Shown in pieces: positions 1 to 7,714 of a DNA stretch of 11,687 nt. Source of the DNA: Bordetella parapertussis. Lineage in GTDB: Bacteria > Pseudomonadota > Gammaproteobacteria > Burkholderiales > Burkholderiaceae_B. The DNA is taken from contig CAMEAW010000082.1 in assembly GCA_945911685.1 (NCBI GenBank), positions 1 through 11,687 on the forward strand. Reading direction: 5' to 3'. The notes beneath the pieces were generated by a model. The model saw only the letters and a program-made list of their open reading frames with translations. It was not told the DNA's origin and searched no databases. The translations under genes were made by a program, and so were the position numbers. Every line of letters starts with the position of its first letter. The stretch's first letter is position 1.

Positions 1-1
1 T

Positions 2-1615
2 GCTTTAGTGTTACCAAACGCCACCGCGCAATCGACAGACACTCGCCCGGTGGTGCGCGTCGCCGTGCAACAATTACTGACCAGTGGTGCCCTTGATCCC
101 TTGCGTGAGCAAAGCAACGTTGGCACGCGCATGTTGCCTATGATTTATGCCGGTCTAATCCAGTTGGATACGGTGGGAGACCTTTCACCACGGCCTTCAC
201 TCGCTGAATCATGGAAGCGTATCGACGCCAAGACCGTTGAATTCAAGTTGCGCCCTGGTGTTAAATTTCACAACGGCGATGAAGTCACTGCTGAAGATGT
301 GGCGTTTAGCTTCGGCACAGAACGCATGTTCGGCACTTCTGCACCCCGTCAATATAATCAAGACAGCAAGACAATTGCGGTAGACATTGGTCGCAAAACC
401 ACAAGCTCAACGCCCGGCAGCATGGAACTCCCTCCACCTGAGATCACTGCGATCGCGCGTAATTTATGGCCTTCTTTGCAAAGTGTTGAAATTGTTGATC
501 GCTACACCGTGCGCCTGATCAACGCGGTACCAGACTTGACCCTTGAGGGTCGCATTGCACGTTTAGGCTCTGAGATTGTTTCTAAGAAGGCCTATCTAGC
601 CTCAAAAGACTGGGCAAGCTGGGCTCAGGCCCCTGTCAGTGCAGGCCCTTACAAAGTCAAAGAAATGAAAATGGATCAATATCTGGTCCTGACTGCGCAT
701 GATGACTATTTTGGCGGCAAGCCTTTAGTCAAAGAAATTCGCTATATGGTGGTGCCTGAGGTCTCTTCACGCATCAACGGTTTGTTATCTGGCCAATACG
801 ACTTTATTACTGATATCCCACCCGATCAATTCAAAACCATTCAAGGCAACTCCAAGTTAGAGGTGGTTGGTGGGACTGTTTTGAATCACCGACTCATTAC
901 GTTCGACAAAAATCACCCAGTACTTGCTAATCCAAAAGTGCGCCAGGCCATGACGCATGCGATTGATCGCGACGCCATCGTCGAAGCGATCTGGGGTGGC
1001 CAGACTCGCGTACCCGCTGGCCTGCAATTTGAATTTTATGGCGATATGTTTGTGAAGGGCTGGACAGTGCCAAAGTATGACCTCGCGCTTGCCAAGAAAC
1101 TTCTTGTCGAGGCAGGCTATAAGGGCGAAGTGATTCACTTCAGAGGCTTAAACAATTACTACACCAATCAGACACAGACTGATCAAATCATGCTTGAGAT
1201 GTGGCGCTCTGCCGGTCTAAACGTTCAGATGTCTATGAAAGAAAACTGGGCACAAATTTTCGAAAAAGGCCCAACGCGTGGTGTCCGCGGCTGGTCAAAT
1301 TCAGCGCCGTTTAGTGATCCAGTCAGTTCACTGGTTAACCAACATGGCCCAAATGGTCAACAACAACAGACCGGCGAATGGACCAACGTTGAGTTTAATA
1401 AATTGTCCGATACACTTTCGACCTCGGTCGATCCGGTAGAGCGGCAACAGACGTTTAAGCGCATGCTCGAGATCGCCGAGCGTGAAGATCCTGCTTACAC
1501 GGTTTTGCATCAAAGCGCCGTGTTTTATGCCAAACGTAAAGACTTTGTCTGGAAGCCCTCAAAGACCTTCGTCATGGATTTTCGTGCCACGAATCTGACA
1601 CCGCCAAAACAATGA
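2..1615 (+). CDS. ABC importer periplasmic solute-binding protein, family 5 (5' partial)
   Basis: This is the extracytoplasmic receptor of a peptide/opine/nickel-type ABC importer. It captures the ligand in the periplasm and delivers it to the permeases encoded downstream. The family-5 signature lies at about nt 188-313, where a PSLAESW stretch is followed by FKLRPGVKFHNGDEVTAEDV. The C-terminal lobe has the usual RQAMTHAIDRDAIV segment (about nt 940-990). The reading frame is open to the window edge, and its first codons read ALVLPNATA-QS. This looks like the end of a Sec signal peptide with an A-T-A cleavage site near nt 28, so the true start lies upstream and the GTG at nt 8 is not the start. 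About 535 mature residues is normal for the family. The stop overlaps the next start as ATGA. Family-5 receptors bind peptides, opines, sugars, heme, nickel complexes or sugar phosphodiesters, so the ligand cannot be named from sequence. The downstream hydrolases suggest a phosphorus ester. Confidence 0.93.
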   Translation, partial: ALVLPNATAQSTDTRPVVRVAVQQLLTSGALDPLREQSNVGTRMLPMIYAGLIQLDTVGDLSPRPSLAESWKRIDAKTVEFKLRPGVKFHNGDEVTAEDVAFSFGTERMFGTSAPRQYNQDSKTIAVDIGRKTTSSTPGSMELPPPEITAIARNLWPSLQSVEIVDRYTVRLINAVPDLTLEGRIARLGSEIVSKKAYLASKDWASWAQAPVSAGPYKVKEMKMDQYLVLTAHDDYFGGKPLVKEIRYMVVPEVSSRINGLLSGQYDFITDIPPDQFKTIQGNSKLEVVGGTVLNHRLITFDKNHPVLANPKVRQAMTHAIDRDAIVEAIWGGQTRVPAGLQFEFYGDMFVKGWTVPKYDLALAKKLLVEAGYKGEVIHFRGLNNYYTNQTQTDQIMLEMWRSAGLNVQMSMKENWAQIFEKGPTRGVRGWSNSAPFSDPVSSLVNQHGPNGQQQQTGEWTNVEFNKLSDTLSTSVDPVERQQTFKRMLEIAEREDPAYTVLHQSAVFYAKRKDFVWKPSKTFVMDFRATNLTPPKQ

Positions 1616-2598
1616 CCTCGACTGTAGTTGATTCCAATCCGCTTCTGAATATCTGCGACTTGCGTATTACGTTCGACCAACGCGGGCACACTTTTGAAGT
1701 GCTGCATGGCGTCGATCTGCACATCGCGCGTGGCGAGTCGATTGGGCTGGTGGGTGAGTCGGGCTGCGGCAAGAGCATCACGTGGCTCGGAGTGCTCGGG
1801 TTACTAGGTCAGCAAGCACGGGTCACAGGTTCGGTTAGTTTTCAAGGTCGAGAACTTCTTGGTTTATCGGATACCGAACTATCGCAGGTGCGTGGCCAAA
1901 AAATTGCGATGATCTTTCAAGATCCCAGTTCATCGCTTAATCCAGCCCAACGCATTGGCGCACAAATTGCAGAAAGCTTATCTCTGCATCGCGGCTTGCG
2001 AGGTGCACAGGCAAAAGCAGAGGTGCTTGCGTTATTGGATCATGTTGAAATTCCGGATGCTAAACGCCGCATGAACGCTTATCCCCATGAGCTTTCAGGT
2101 GGGATGAACCAACGCGTTATGATCGCGATGGCCTTAGCTGGACAACCCGATCTACTCATCGCCGATGAGCCGACTACGGCCTTAGACGCCACGGTACAAG
2201 CACAAATTTTAGTATTACTCGATACCATCCGTCGCGAGACCGGCATGGCGCTTGTCACGATTTCACACGATCTTGGCGTCATCTCAGAAATTTGCGACCG
2301 CGTGCTTGTGATGTATGCAGGGTCAATTATCGAGAGCGCCCCAAGCGAGACTTTATTTAAATCTGCACAGCACCCCTACAGTCTTGGCCTCTTAGCCGCG
2401 ATGCCCGCATTAAATACAGAGGTGCACCGCTTGACCACCATTCGAGGCAGTATCCCTCAGGCGGGGCAACTGATACAGGGCTGTCGTTTTGAAGCGCGTT
2501 GCGATTTTGCGCAAGAGAGCTGTCGCCTTATCGCGCCTGCACTCAAGACGATCGCTGTTGGGCACGCCTTAGCCTGCACACGAAAGCTGGCAGCATGA
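1612..2598 (+). CDS. ABC importer ATP-binding protein, DppD/OppD type
   Basis: This is the first of two different ATPases that should pair as a heterodimer to power the importer at the cytoplasmic face. The 328-residue protein has Walker A GESGCGKS at 48-55, Q-loop Q103, signature LSGGM at 161-165, Walker B LLIADEP at 181-187 and switch histidine H219. The C-terminal oligopeptide-transporter extension (HPYSLGLL at 254-261) carries four cysteines, C291, C297, C304 and C322. Similar cysteines bind an iron-sulfur cluster in some DppD/OppD-type ATPases. The signature ends in M rather than Q, which is common in the D-type subunit. The start ATG overlaps the stop of the binding-protein gene by four bases (ATGA) with no clear Shine-Dalgarno, so translation is probably coupled. 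The family assignment is firm; the transported substrate is not. Confidence 0.95.
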   Translation: MTSTVVDSNPLLNICDLRITFDQRGHTFEVLHGVDLHIARGESIGLVGESGCGKSITWLGVLGLLGQQARVTGSVSFQGRELLGLSDTELSQVRGQKIAMIFQDPSSSLNPAQRIGAQIAESLSLHRGLRGAQAKAEVLALLDHVEIPDAKRRMNAYPHELSGGMNQRVMIAMALAGQPDLLIADEPTTALDATVQAQILVLLDTIRRETGMALVTISHDLGVISEICDRVLVMYAGSIIESAPSETLFKSAQHPYSLGLLAAMPALNTEVHRLTTIRGSIPQAGQLIQGCRFEARCDFAQESCRLIAPALKTIAVGHALACTRKLAA

Positions 2599-3596
2599 CA
2601 CCACTATTAAATGTGACGGGTTTGCAGCGCCATTTCTTTGTTGAAGGTAAAAACGAATGGCTCGCCGATAAAAAAATCTTACGCGCTGTTGACGGTGTCA
2701 CACTCAGTGTGCAGAGAGGCAAGACATTAGGGCTCGTCGGTGAGTCGGGTTGTGGCAAATCGACGATGGCCAAACTCGTGCTTGGCTTAATTCCGGCGAC
2801 TGCCGGCACAGTTGAATTTGACGGTAAGCCGGTCACCGCACAGCGCAATCGAGCTTGGCGCGCCGCGCGTCGCCACATGCAAATGGTGTATCAAGACCCA
2901 CTGGGCGCGCTTGATCGACGCCTGACCGCTCTTGAGCAGGTCACTGAACCCTTGCTGATCCACGAAAAGAACGGCGAGATCAAGCCGGCCGTTGCGGCGC
3001 AAACGATGATGCGCGCCGTAGGTCTGACCGACAACTTGTTTACGCGCTATCCACATGAACTGTCGGGCGGGCAACGTCAGCGCGTCGTCTTAGCACGCGC
3101 CTTAGTCCTAAAACCTAGCCTGTTGGTGTGCGATGAGCCTATTTCTGCGCTCGACGTGTCAGTGCAGGCACAGGTCATTAATTTGCTAGACGATTTGCGT
3201 CAGCAGATGAATCTCACAATGTTGTTTATCAGTCATGATCTACGGGTTGTCCGTCACATCTGCGATGAAGTTGCCGTCATGTATTTAGGTCGCATCATCG
3301 AACAAGGCTCTGCAAAAGAAGTGCTGTCCCATCCAGCCCATCCCTACACCCGAGCCCTGATTTCAGCGGTATCGACGCCTGGTGCGAAACACGCCACCGC
3401 AGGTTCGGGCCGAATTATCCTGAAGGGCGAGCCGCCAAATCCTGTGGATATTCCCTCCGGTTGTAGTTTTCATCCGCGTTGCGCAATGGCGACTGCCCAT
3501 TGCAAAACAAGCGCGCCTGCAGTGACACGTATTGGTGAATCACATACCGTGAGTTGCCATCTTCACACCATGATTCAACACGGTTCGGGCAGCTAA
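2595..3596 (+). CDS. ABC importer ATP-binding protein, DppF/OppF type
   Basis: This is the second ATPase of the importer. I take the ATG at 2595, which overlaps the preceding stop as ATGA and gives 333 residues beginning MTPLLNVTGLQRHF, where F-type subunits normally begin. A longer open frame from 2499 would only add codons that overlap the upstream gene. Motifs are Walker A GESGCGKS at 49-56, Q-loop Q100, canonical signature LSGGQ at 156-160, Walker B LLVCDEP at 176-182 and H-loop H214. The C-terminal oligopeptide-transporter domain holds HPAHPYTRALISA (247-259) and cysteines C290, C296, C303 and C321, in a spacing like that of its partner. The receptor-ATPase-ATPase-permease-permease order differs from the dppABCDF order of Escherichia coli. 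The family is certain; the substrate is not. Confidence 0.95.
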   Translation: MTPLLNVTGLQRHFFVEGKNEWLADKKILRAVDGVTLSVQRGKTLGLVGESGCGKSTMAKLVLGLIPATAGTVEFDGKPVTAQRNRAWRAARRHMQMVYQDPLGALDRRLTALEQVTEPLLIHEKNGEIKPAVAAQTMMRAVGLTDNLFTRYPHELSGGQRQRVVLARALVLKPSLLVCDEPISALDVSVQAQVINLLDDLRQQMNLTMLFISHDLRVVRHICDEVAVMYLGRIIEQGSAKEVLSHPAHPYTRALISAVSTPGAKHATAGSGRIILKGEPPNPVDIPSGCSFHPRCAMATAHCKTSAPAVTRIGESHTVSCHLHTMIQHGSGS

Positions 3597-3598
3597 AC

Positions 3599-4531
3599 AT
3601 GGGTCGCTACATGCTCTCTCGCAGTTTGCGTGCGTTGCTGACTATTTTTTTAGTAGTCGGTTTTGCCTTTACGATCTTGCGCTTATCGGGCGATCCGGCA
3701 ATGATGATTTTATCGGCCGATGCCCCACCCGAAGCCATCGCCGCTTTTCGCGAAAGCTGGGGGCTTGACGCGCCCCTTTGGCAACAGTTTTGGGGATATT
3801 TACTCAATATTCTGCACGGTAACTTCGGCGTTTCGATGCGCGATGCCAGCCCTGCGATGGGGCTTGTGCTTGAGGCGATCCCGGCCACACTTGCCCTCGC
3901 ACTGCCGGCGTTTGCGCTCAATCTGCTCATCGGTATCCCCGCAGGAATCTTTGCCGCTCTCCACCGAAACTCGTGGATGGATCGTGTCGTCATGAGTTTT
4001 TCTGTAGCTGGTCACACCTTACCGAGCTTCGTGCTGGGTCTATTATTAGTACTCATTTTTGCGGTCAGCCTTGGTTGGCTACCAAGCGGGGGGTTTAGCG
4101 GTTTCGAGCATGCGGTATTACCGGTTTTGACCTTGACCGTAGGTGGCGCAGCAGTACTCGCGCGCTACACACGATCGTCAATGTTAGAAGTCTTAGGCCA
4201 ACCCTATATTCGGGCTGCCTCTGCTAAAGGCTTACGTTGGTCACAAGTTGTGATTCGCCATGCTCTGCCTAACGCAGCGTTGCCAATCATCACGATCGCC
4301 GGACTCATGTTCGGAGGCCTCATCGCGGGCGCAGTGGTTGTCGAAAGCGTATTTTCATGGCCTGGGGTAGGTCGACTCACTGTTTCTGCAGTCGGCAATC
4401 GTGATTTGGCTGTGGTGCAAGCGGCCTTGTTACTCATCACAGTCAGTATGGTCGCAACCAACTTGCTCGTCGATGCGATCTACTGCTTGTTCGATCCGCG
4501 CTTACGTGCCAGCGCTGGTGCACATCAATAG
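3599..4531 (+). CDS. ABC importer permease, DppB/OppB type
   Basis: This is an inner-membrane permease subunit that forms half of the translocation channel. The ATG at 3599, two bases after the upstream stop, gives 310 residues starting MGRYMLSRSLRALLTIFLVVGFAF. This is the usual B-type opening, with one N-terminal membrane helix (about 9-28) and then a periplasmic stretch. A longer frame from 3554 would run back into the ATPase gene and is unlikely. Further hydrophobic segments fall at about 98-121, 131-160, 171-188, 226-250 and 272-294. The cytoplasmic coupling (EAA) loop is visible at about 203-226, with AASAKGLRWSQVVIRHALPNA. The protein ends in the typical DPRLR motif shortly before the stop. 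Length and topology match the family. Confidence 0.94.
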   Translation: MGRYMLSRSLRALLTIFLVVGFAFTILRLSGDPAMMILSADAPPEAIAAFRESWGLDAPLWQQFWGYLLNILHGNFGVSMRDASPAMGLVLEAIPATLALALPAFALNLLIGIPAGIFAALHRNSWMDRVVMSFSVAGHTLPSFVLGLLLVLIFAVSLGWLPSGGFSGFEHAVLPVLTLTVGGAAVLARYTRSSMLEVLGQPYIRAASAKGLRWSQVVIRHALPNAALPIITIAGLMFGGLIAGAVVVESVFSWPGVGRLTVSAVGNRDLAVVQAALLLITVSMVATNLLVDAIYCLFDPRLRASAGAHQ

Positions 4532-4577
4532 TTGCCAGTACCAATTGATCCTTTCACCCCAAAAAAAGTTATCCGCC

Positions 4578-5450
4578 ATGGCAGTCTTAGCACCTTCACT
4601 TCCAACTACCTCGCGTCATTATTTTTGGCAAGAGTACCCGCCACTTGTCCTTGTGGCGATTGCCTGGATCCTTGGGATCTTTATTATTGCGGCATTGGCA
4701 GATCTGATAGCACCCTATACCTATACAGCGCTTGATCTTAAGGCACGGCTGCAACCACCCCTTGGGCTGGGCGGTACCACACGGCATTTGCTTGGTACCG
4801 ATGAACTAGGTCGTGACGTTCTTTCGCGGCTATTAATCTCGGTGCAAGTGAGCCTGTTGATCGCCTTTGCTAGCACCTTGATTTCAGCTTTTATTGGACT
4901 CGCCTTAGGATTTTTAGCTGCACACTTTAAAGGTTGGCTTGAACAGGTCGTGCTCACGCTGATTGATTTTCAAGCATCGATTCCGTTCATGATCATTGCC
5001 CTGGCAGTGCTAGCCTTCTTTGGCAATACGCTTGTGCTTTTTATTTGTTTGATGGGCTGCCACGGTTGGGAGCGCAGTGCACGTATTACACGCAGCCTAA
5101 CTATCGCGGCTAATGAGCAAGGCTATGCCAATGCAGTGCACGCACTGGGCGCGAGTTCTTGGCGGGTATATTTTCGACATATTCTGCCTAATATCGCCAG
5201 CACACTGATCGTCAGTATGACACTCACCTTTCCAGAAGTGATTTTGCTTGAATCTGGCCTGTCTTTTTTAGGCTTAGGTGTACAGCCCCCAATGACGAGC
5301 CTAGGCAATATGGTGGGCTATGGCCGAGAATATTTGCAGACCGCGCCTTGGATTTTGCTCGCGCCGAGCTGCGTCATTGTGTTAACCACCTTCTCAATCA
5401 GTCTGACAGGCGACTGGTTGCGTGACAGGCTCGATCCAACATTGCGCTAA
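4578..5450 (+). CDS. ABC importer permease, DppC/OppC type
   Basis: This is the second permease subunit, partner of the DppB-type protein. I choose the ATG at 4578, giving 290 residues beginning MAVLAPSLPTTSRHYFW. The frame is open upstream to 4401, but that part overlaps the preceding permease gene and its translation is not membrane-like. A TTG at 4545 is a less likely alternative start. Characteristic C-type features are the first helix at 22-41, the HLLGTDELGRDVLSRLL block at 70-86, and the coupling loop at about 183-206 (YANAVHALGASSWRVYFRHILPN). Next come LLESGLSFLGLGVQPP (223-238) and the terminal GDWLRDRLDPTLR (278-290). The 46-base gap before it is the widest inside the operon, and no strong Shine-Dalgarno was seen there. 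Confidence 0.94.
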   Translation: MAVLAPSLPTTSRHYFWQEYPPLVLVAIAWILGIFIIAALADLIAPYTYTALDLKARLQPPLGLGGTTRHLLGTDELGRDVLSRLLISVQVSLLIAFASTLISAFIGLALGFLAAHFKGWLEQVVLTLIDFQASIPFMIIALAVLAFFGNTLVLFICLMGCHGWERSARITRSLTIAANEQGYANAVHALGASSWRVYFRHILPNIASTLIVSMTLTFPEVILLESGLSFLGLGVQPPMTSLGNMVGYGREYLQTAPWILLAPSCVIVLTTFSISLTGDWLRDRLDPTLR

Positions 5451-5473
5451 CTTATTTCTTACGGATTTATCTC

Positions 5474-7018
5474 ATGACAACCAAACAAAAAAATGTCTTA
5501 CTGATTGTGGTCGATCAGTGGCGAGGCGATACGCTCAAAAATCTTGGGCATCCCGTTATTCAAACCCCAAATATCGAAGCCTTAGCGAGCGAAGGTGTGA
5601 CCTTCGCCAAGCATTACACGCAAGCCGTACCCTGCGGCCCGGGTCGTGCCTCGATGCTGACCGGTCTTTATATGATGACCCACCGGGCGGTGCAAAATAC
5701 GATTCCACTTGATGCCCGGCACACCAATATCGCAAAAGAGGTGCGCAAGGCTGGCTATCAGCCCGCCTTAGTTGGCTACACCACCACGACACCTGATCCC
5801 CGTGAAACCGACGCCCAAGACCCTCGCTTTAAAGTCTTAGGGGCAGATATGGAGGGTTGGCACCCCGTCGGCTCTTGGGGCCTAGATAAAGAGGCCTACT
5901 TTGCCTGGTTAGCCTCACAGGGCTTTGCCATGCCAGAAAAGCCTAACGATATCTGGTTGCCACAAGACCTGACAGACGCTGATATTGGTGCTACCGCTAA
6001 ACCCAGCGTGGTACCTGCGCATTTATCCGATACCACTTGGTTCACAGACCGTGCCCTCGAATACCTGCAGGGCACAGAGAATAAGCCTTGGTTCTTGCAT
6101 CTTGGCTACTACCGCCCTCACCCGCCCTTTAGTGCGCCAGCACCCTACCACGCGATGTACGACCCAAAAGATTGCCCACCGCCGATTCGCGCCGTCAGTC
6201 AAGACATTGAAGCGTCGCAACATCCAATGTTGGCGTATTACCTTCAAGGGATTCAACGTCGTCGCTTCTTTGAAAATGGTCAGGGACTTGGCGCAGATAT
6301 GCAAGAAGCTGAAGTTCGTCAAATGCGGGCCACGTACTACGGTTTGATGTCTGAGGTCGATCATCATATTGGGCGCGTCTTTGAATATTTAAAAAGAACA
6401 GGCCAGTGGGATAACACGTTAATCGTGCTGACGAGCGATCATGGAGAACAACTCGGCGATCACCATTTGCTAGGTAAGCTTGGCTACTTTGATCAGAGCT
6501 TTCATATCCCAATGATTGTGCGCGATCCCAATACTGACGCAGATGCGACGCGTGGCAATATTGTTCGGAACTTTACCGAAACCATTGACACAATGCCCAC
6601 GATCTTGAGCTGGCTTGAGCGCCCCATCCCCAGAACCTGCGATGGCCACTCGTTGTTGCCCTTTGTACAAACTGGCATCGCGCCTGCCGACTGGCGTACA
6701 GAAGTGCACTATGAATACGATTTTAGAAATATTTACTATTCAACACCCGAAGATTTCTTGGGTCTGTCAATGGATCAATGTGCGCTTTCAGTGATTCAAA
6801 ATGATCAGTACAAGTATGTGCACTTTGCCGCACTGCCGCCATTGTTTTTTGATCTGACAAAAGATCCGTCACAGCTGCATAACGTCGCGCAAGACCCAAG
6901 CTATACCCTCGAGTTATTAAAAATGACTCAAAAAATGCTCGACTGGAAACTCTTGCATGCCGATCGTAGCTTGACGGGTTATGCAGCAACACCCGCTGGC
7001 TTGGTATCTAGGCCATGA
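5474..7018 (+). CDS. Phosphonate monoester hydrolase-like formylglycine hydrolase (sulfatase superfamily)
   Basis: This predicted metal-dependent hydrolase cleaves phosphonate monoesters or phosphodiesters and possibly sulfate esters. Its 514 residues match the length of the Rhizobium phosphonate monoester hydrolase, and from memory the two are alike along most of their length. The nucleophile motif C-G-P-G-R at 54-58 fits CxPxR, so C54 should be converted to formylglycine by an enzyme encoded elsewhere. Putative metal ligands are D14, N75 in HRAVQN, and D322 and H323 in TSDHGEQLGDHHLLGK. K335, H216 in YYRPHPP, and Y102 and T104 in GYTTTT line up with further active-site residues I recall from PMH structures. 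The N-terminus has no signal peptide, so the enzyme should be cytoplasmic. It lies 23 bases after the permease and overlaps the HAD gene by four bases. PMH enzymes are promiscuous among phosphate, phosphonate and sulfate esters, so the physiological substrate is open. A plain arylsulfatase is less likely given the match. Confidence 0.88.
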   Translation: MTTKQKNVLLIVVDQWRGDTLKNLGHPVIQTPNIEALASEGVTFAKHYTQAVPCGPGRASMLTGLYMMTHRAVQNTIPLDARHTNIAKEVRKAGYQPALVGYTTTTPDPRETDAQDPRFKVLGADMEGWHPVGSWGLDKEAYFAWLASQGFAMPEKPNDIWLPQDLTDADIGATAKPSVVPAHLSDTTWFTDRALEYLQGTENKPWFLHLGYYRPHPPFSAPAPYHAMYDPKDCPPPIRAVSQDIEASQHPMLAYYLQGIQRRRFFENGQGLGADMQEAEVRQMRATYYGLMSEVDHHIGRVFEYLKRTGQWDNTLIVLTSDHGEQLGDHHLLGKLGYFDQSFHIPMIVRDPNTDADATRGNIVRNFTETIDTMPTILSWLERPIPRTCDGHSLLPFVQTGIAPADWRTEVHYEYDFRNIYYSTPEDFLGLSMDQCALSVIQNDQYKYVHFAALPPLFFDLTKDPSQLHNVAQDPSYTLELLKMTQKMLDWKLLHADRSLTGYAATPAGLVSRP

Positions 7019-7680
7019 AGACAGCCAAAGACGTTGTCAATGGCTGCTCGGCGATCGTCTTTGACCTTGATGGCACGCTCTTGCACACCGAGCCCGATAT
7101 TCGGCGCGCTACTAATCAAGCGCTGCTTGACTGCGGTTTTCAGACCTTAGCGCCCGAACAAGTGATTCCGAACCTCTATGGCCCGCTGCCTGATATTTTG
7201 GCCTCAGTGATGTTGCTTGTGCAAGCACCTGCTGCAGCTGCGGATGATCTGCAAGAGGCTTATCTGACGCACTACGCGCGCCAAGCACACGACCATTCGT
7301 TTCTGTACCCAAACGTCTTGGCTTTGCTAGAGCAATTACTTTCGCAAGGGCGGCAGTTAGCCGTCTGCACCAATAAGATTGAAATCTCTGCGAAGCAGGC
7401 GCTTGAGCGGCACGGTATGTCGGCATATTTCAAGGTAGTCACAGGGGGAGATTCGACGCTACATCCCAAGCCTCACGCGTTGCCCCTACTCACCACCATT
7501 GACGCGCTGCAAGTCAATGCCAGCGACTGCCTGCTGATTGGGGATACACACGTAGACGCGCTCTGTGCCAGCAACTGCGGCATTCCCTTTGTATTTCATC
7601 GCAGTGGCTATGGCGATGACTCAGTGCAACAGTATCCCGTTGCAGCGAGCTTTACCCAATACGCAGAGATCTGTAGTTAG
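7015..7680 (+). CDS. HAD-family phosphatase, phosphoglycolate phosphatase-like
   Basis: This is a haloacid dehalogenase-superfamily hydrolase, probably releasing inorganic phosphate from a small phosphomonoester through an aspartyl-phosphate intermediate with Mg2+. The 221 residues contain all four HAD motifs: DLDGT with nucleophile D17 and acid/base D19, motif II VCTN with T119, motif III HPKP with K152, and motif IV GDTHVD with D177 and D181. The helical cap between about residues 28 and 100 is of the C1 type found in Gph-like enzymes. The ATG overlaps the stop of the PMH-like gene as ATGA, so the two are almost certainly translated together. This suggests that it acts on the product of that enzyme. 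Phosphoglycolate phosphatase, beta-phosphoglucomutase-like or phosphonatase-like activities cannot be told apart from sequence alone. Confidence 0.88.
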   Translation: MKTAKDVVNGCSAIVFDLDGTLLHTEPDIRRATNQALLDCGFQTLAPEQVIPNLYGPLPDILASVMLLVQAPAAAADDLQEAYLTHYARQAHDHSFLYPNVLALLEQLLSQGRQLAVCTNKIEISAKQALERHGMSAYFKVVTGGDSTLHPKPHALPLLTTIDALQVNASDCLLIGDTHVDALCASNCGIPFVFHRSGYGDDSVQQYPVAASFTQYAEICS

Positions 7681-7700
7681 AGACGCGCGCTCGCCTCTAA
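7677..7700. terminator. Imperfect inverted repeat between convergent genes, possible terminator
   Basis: TTAGAG (7677-7682) and CTCTAA (7695-7700) are exact inverted arms. A mismatch and two more G-C pairs leave a six-base loop. The repeat spans the HAD stop codon and lies in the 34-base gap before the oppositely oriented glycosyltransferase stop, a natural place for a shared terminator. No T-run follows on either strand, so intrinsic termination is uncertain. Confidence 0.35.
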
Positions 7701-7714
7701 GACCATGCCGCTCT

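Noticed and set aside
8..10. GTG at nt 8 as the start of the binding protein
   Set aside because: The frame continues open to the window edge, and the residues around it look like the tail of a signal peptide, so the start is outside the window.
2499..2594. Longer N-terminus for the second ATPase
   Set aside because: The added codons overlap the first ATPase gene and do not resemble the family, while the ATG at 2595 forms an ATGA overlap and gives a normal N-terminus.
4401..4577. Longer N-terminus for the DppC-type permease
   Set aside because: It overlaps the DppB-type gene and reads as cysteine-rich non-membrane sequence; the ATG at 4578 gives the family's usual length.
6023..6512. Minus-strand open frames of 105-114 codons inside the PMH-like gene
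   Set aside because: They overlap a gene with complete active-site motifs and overlap each other, with no recognisable domain.
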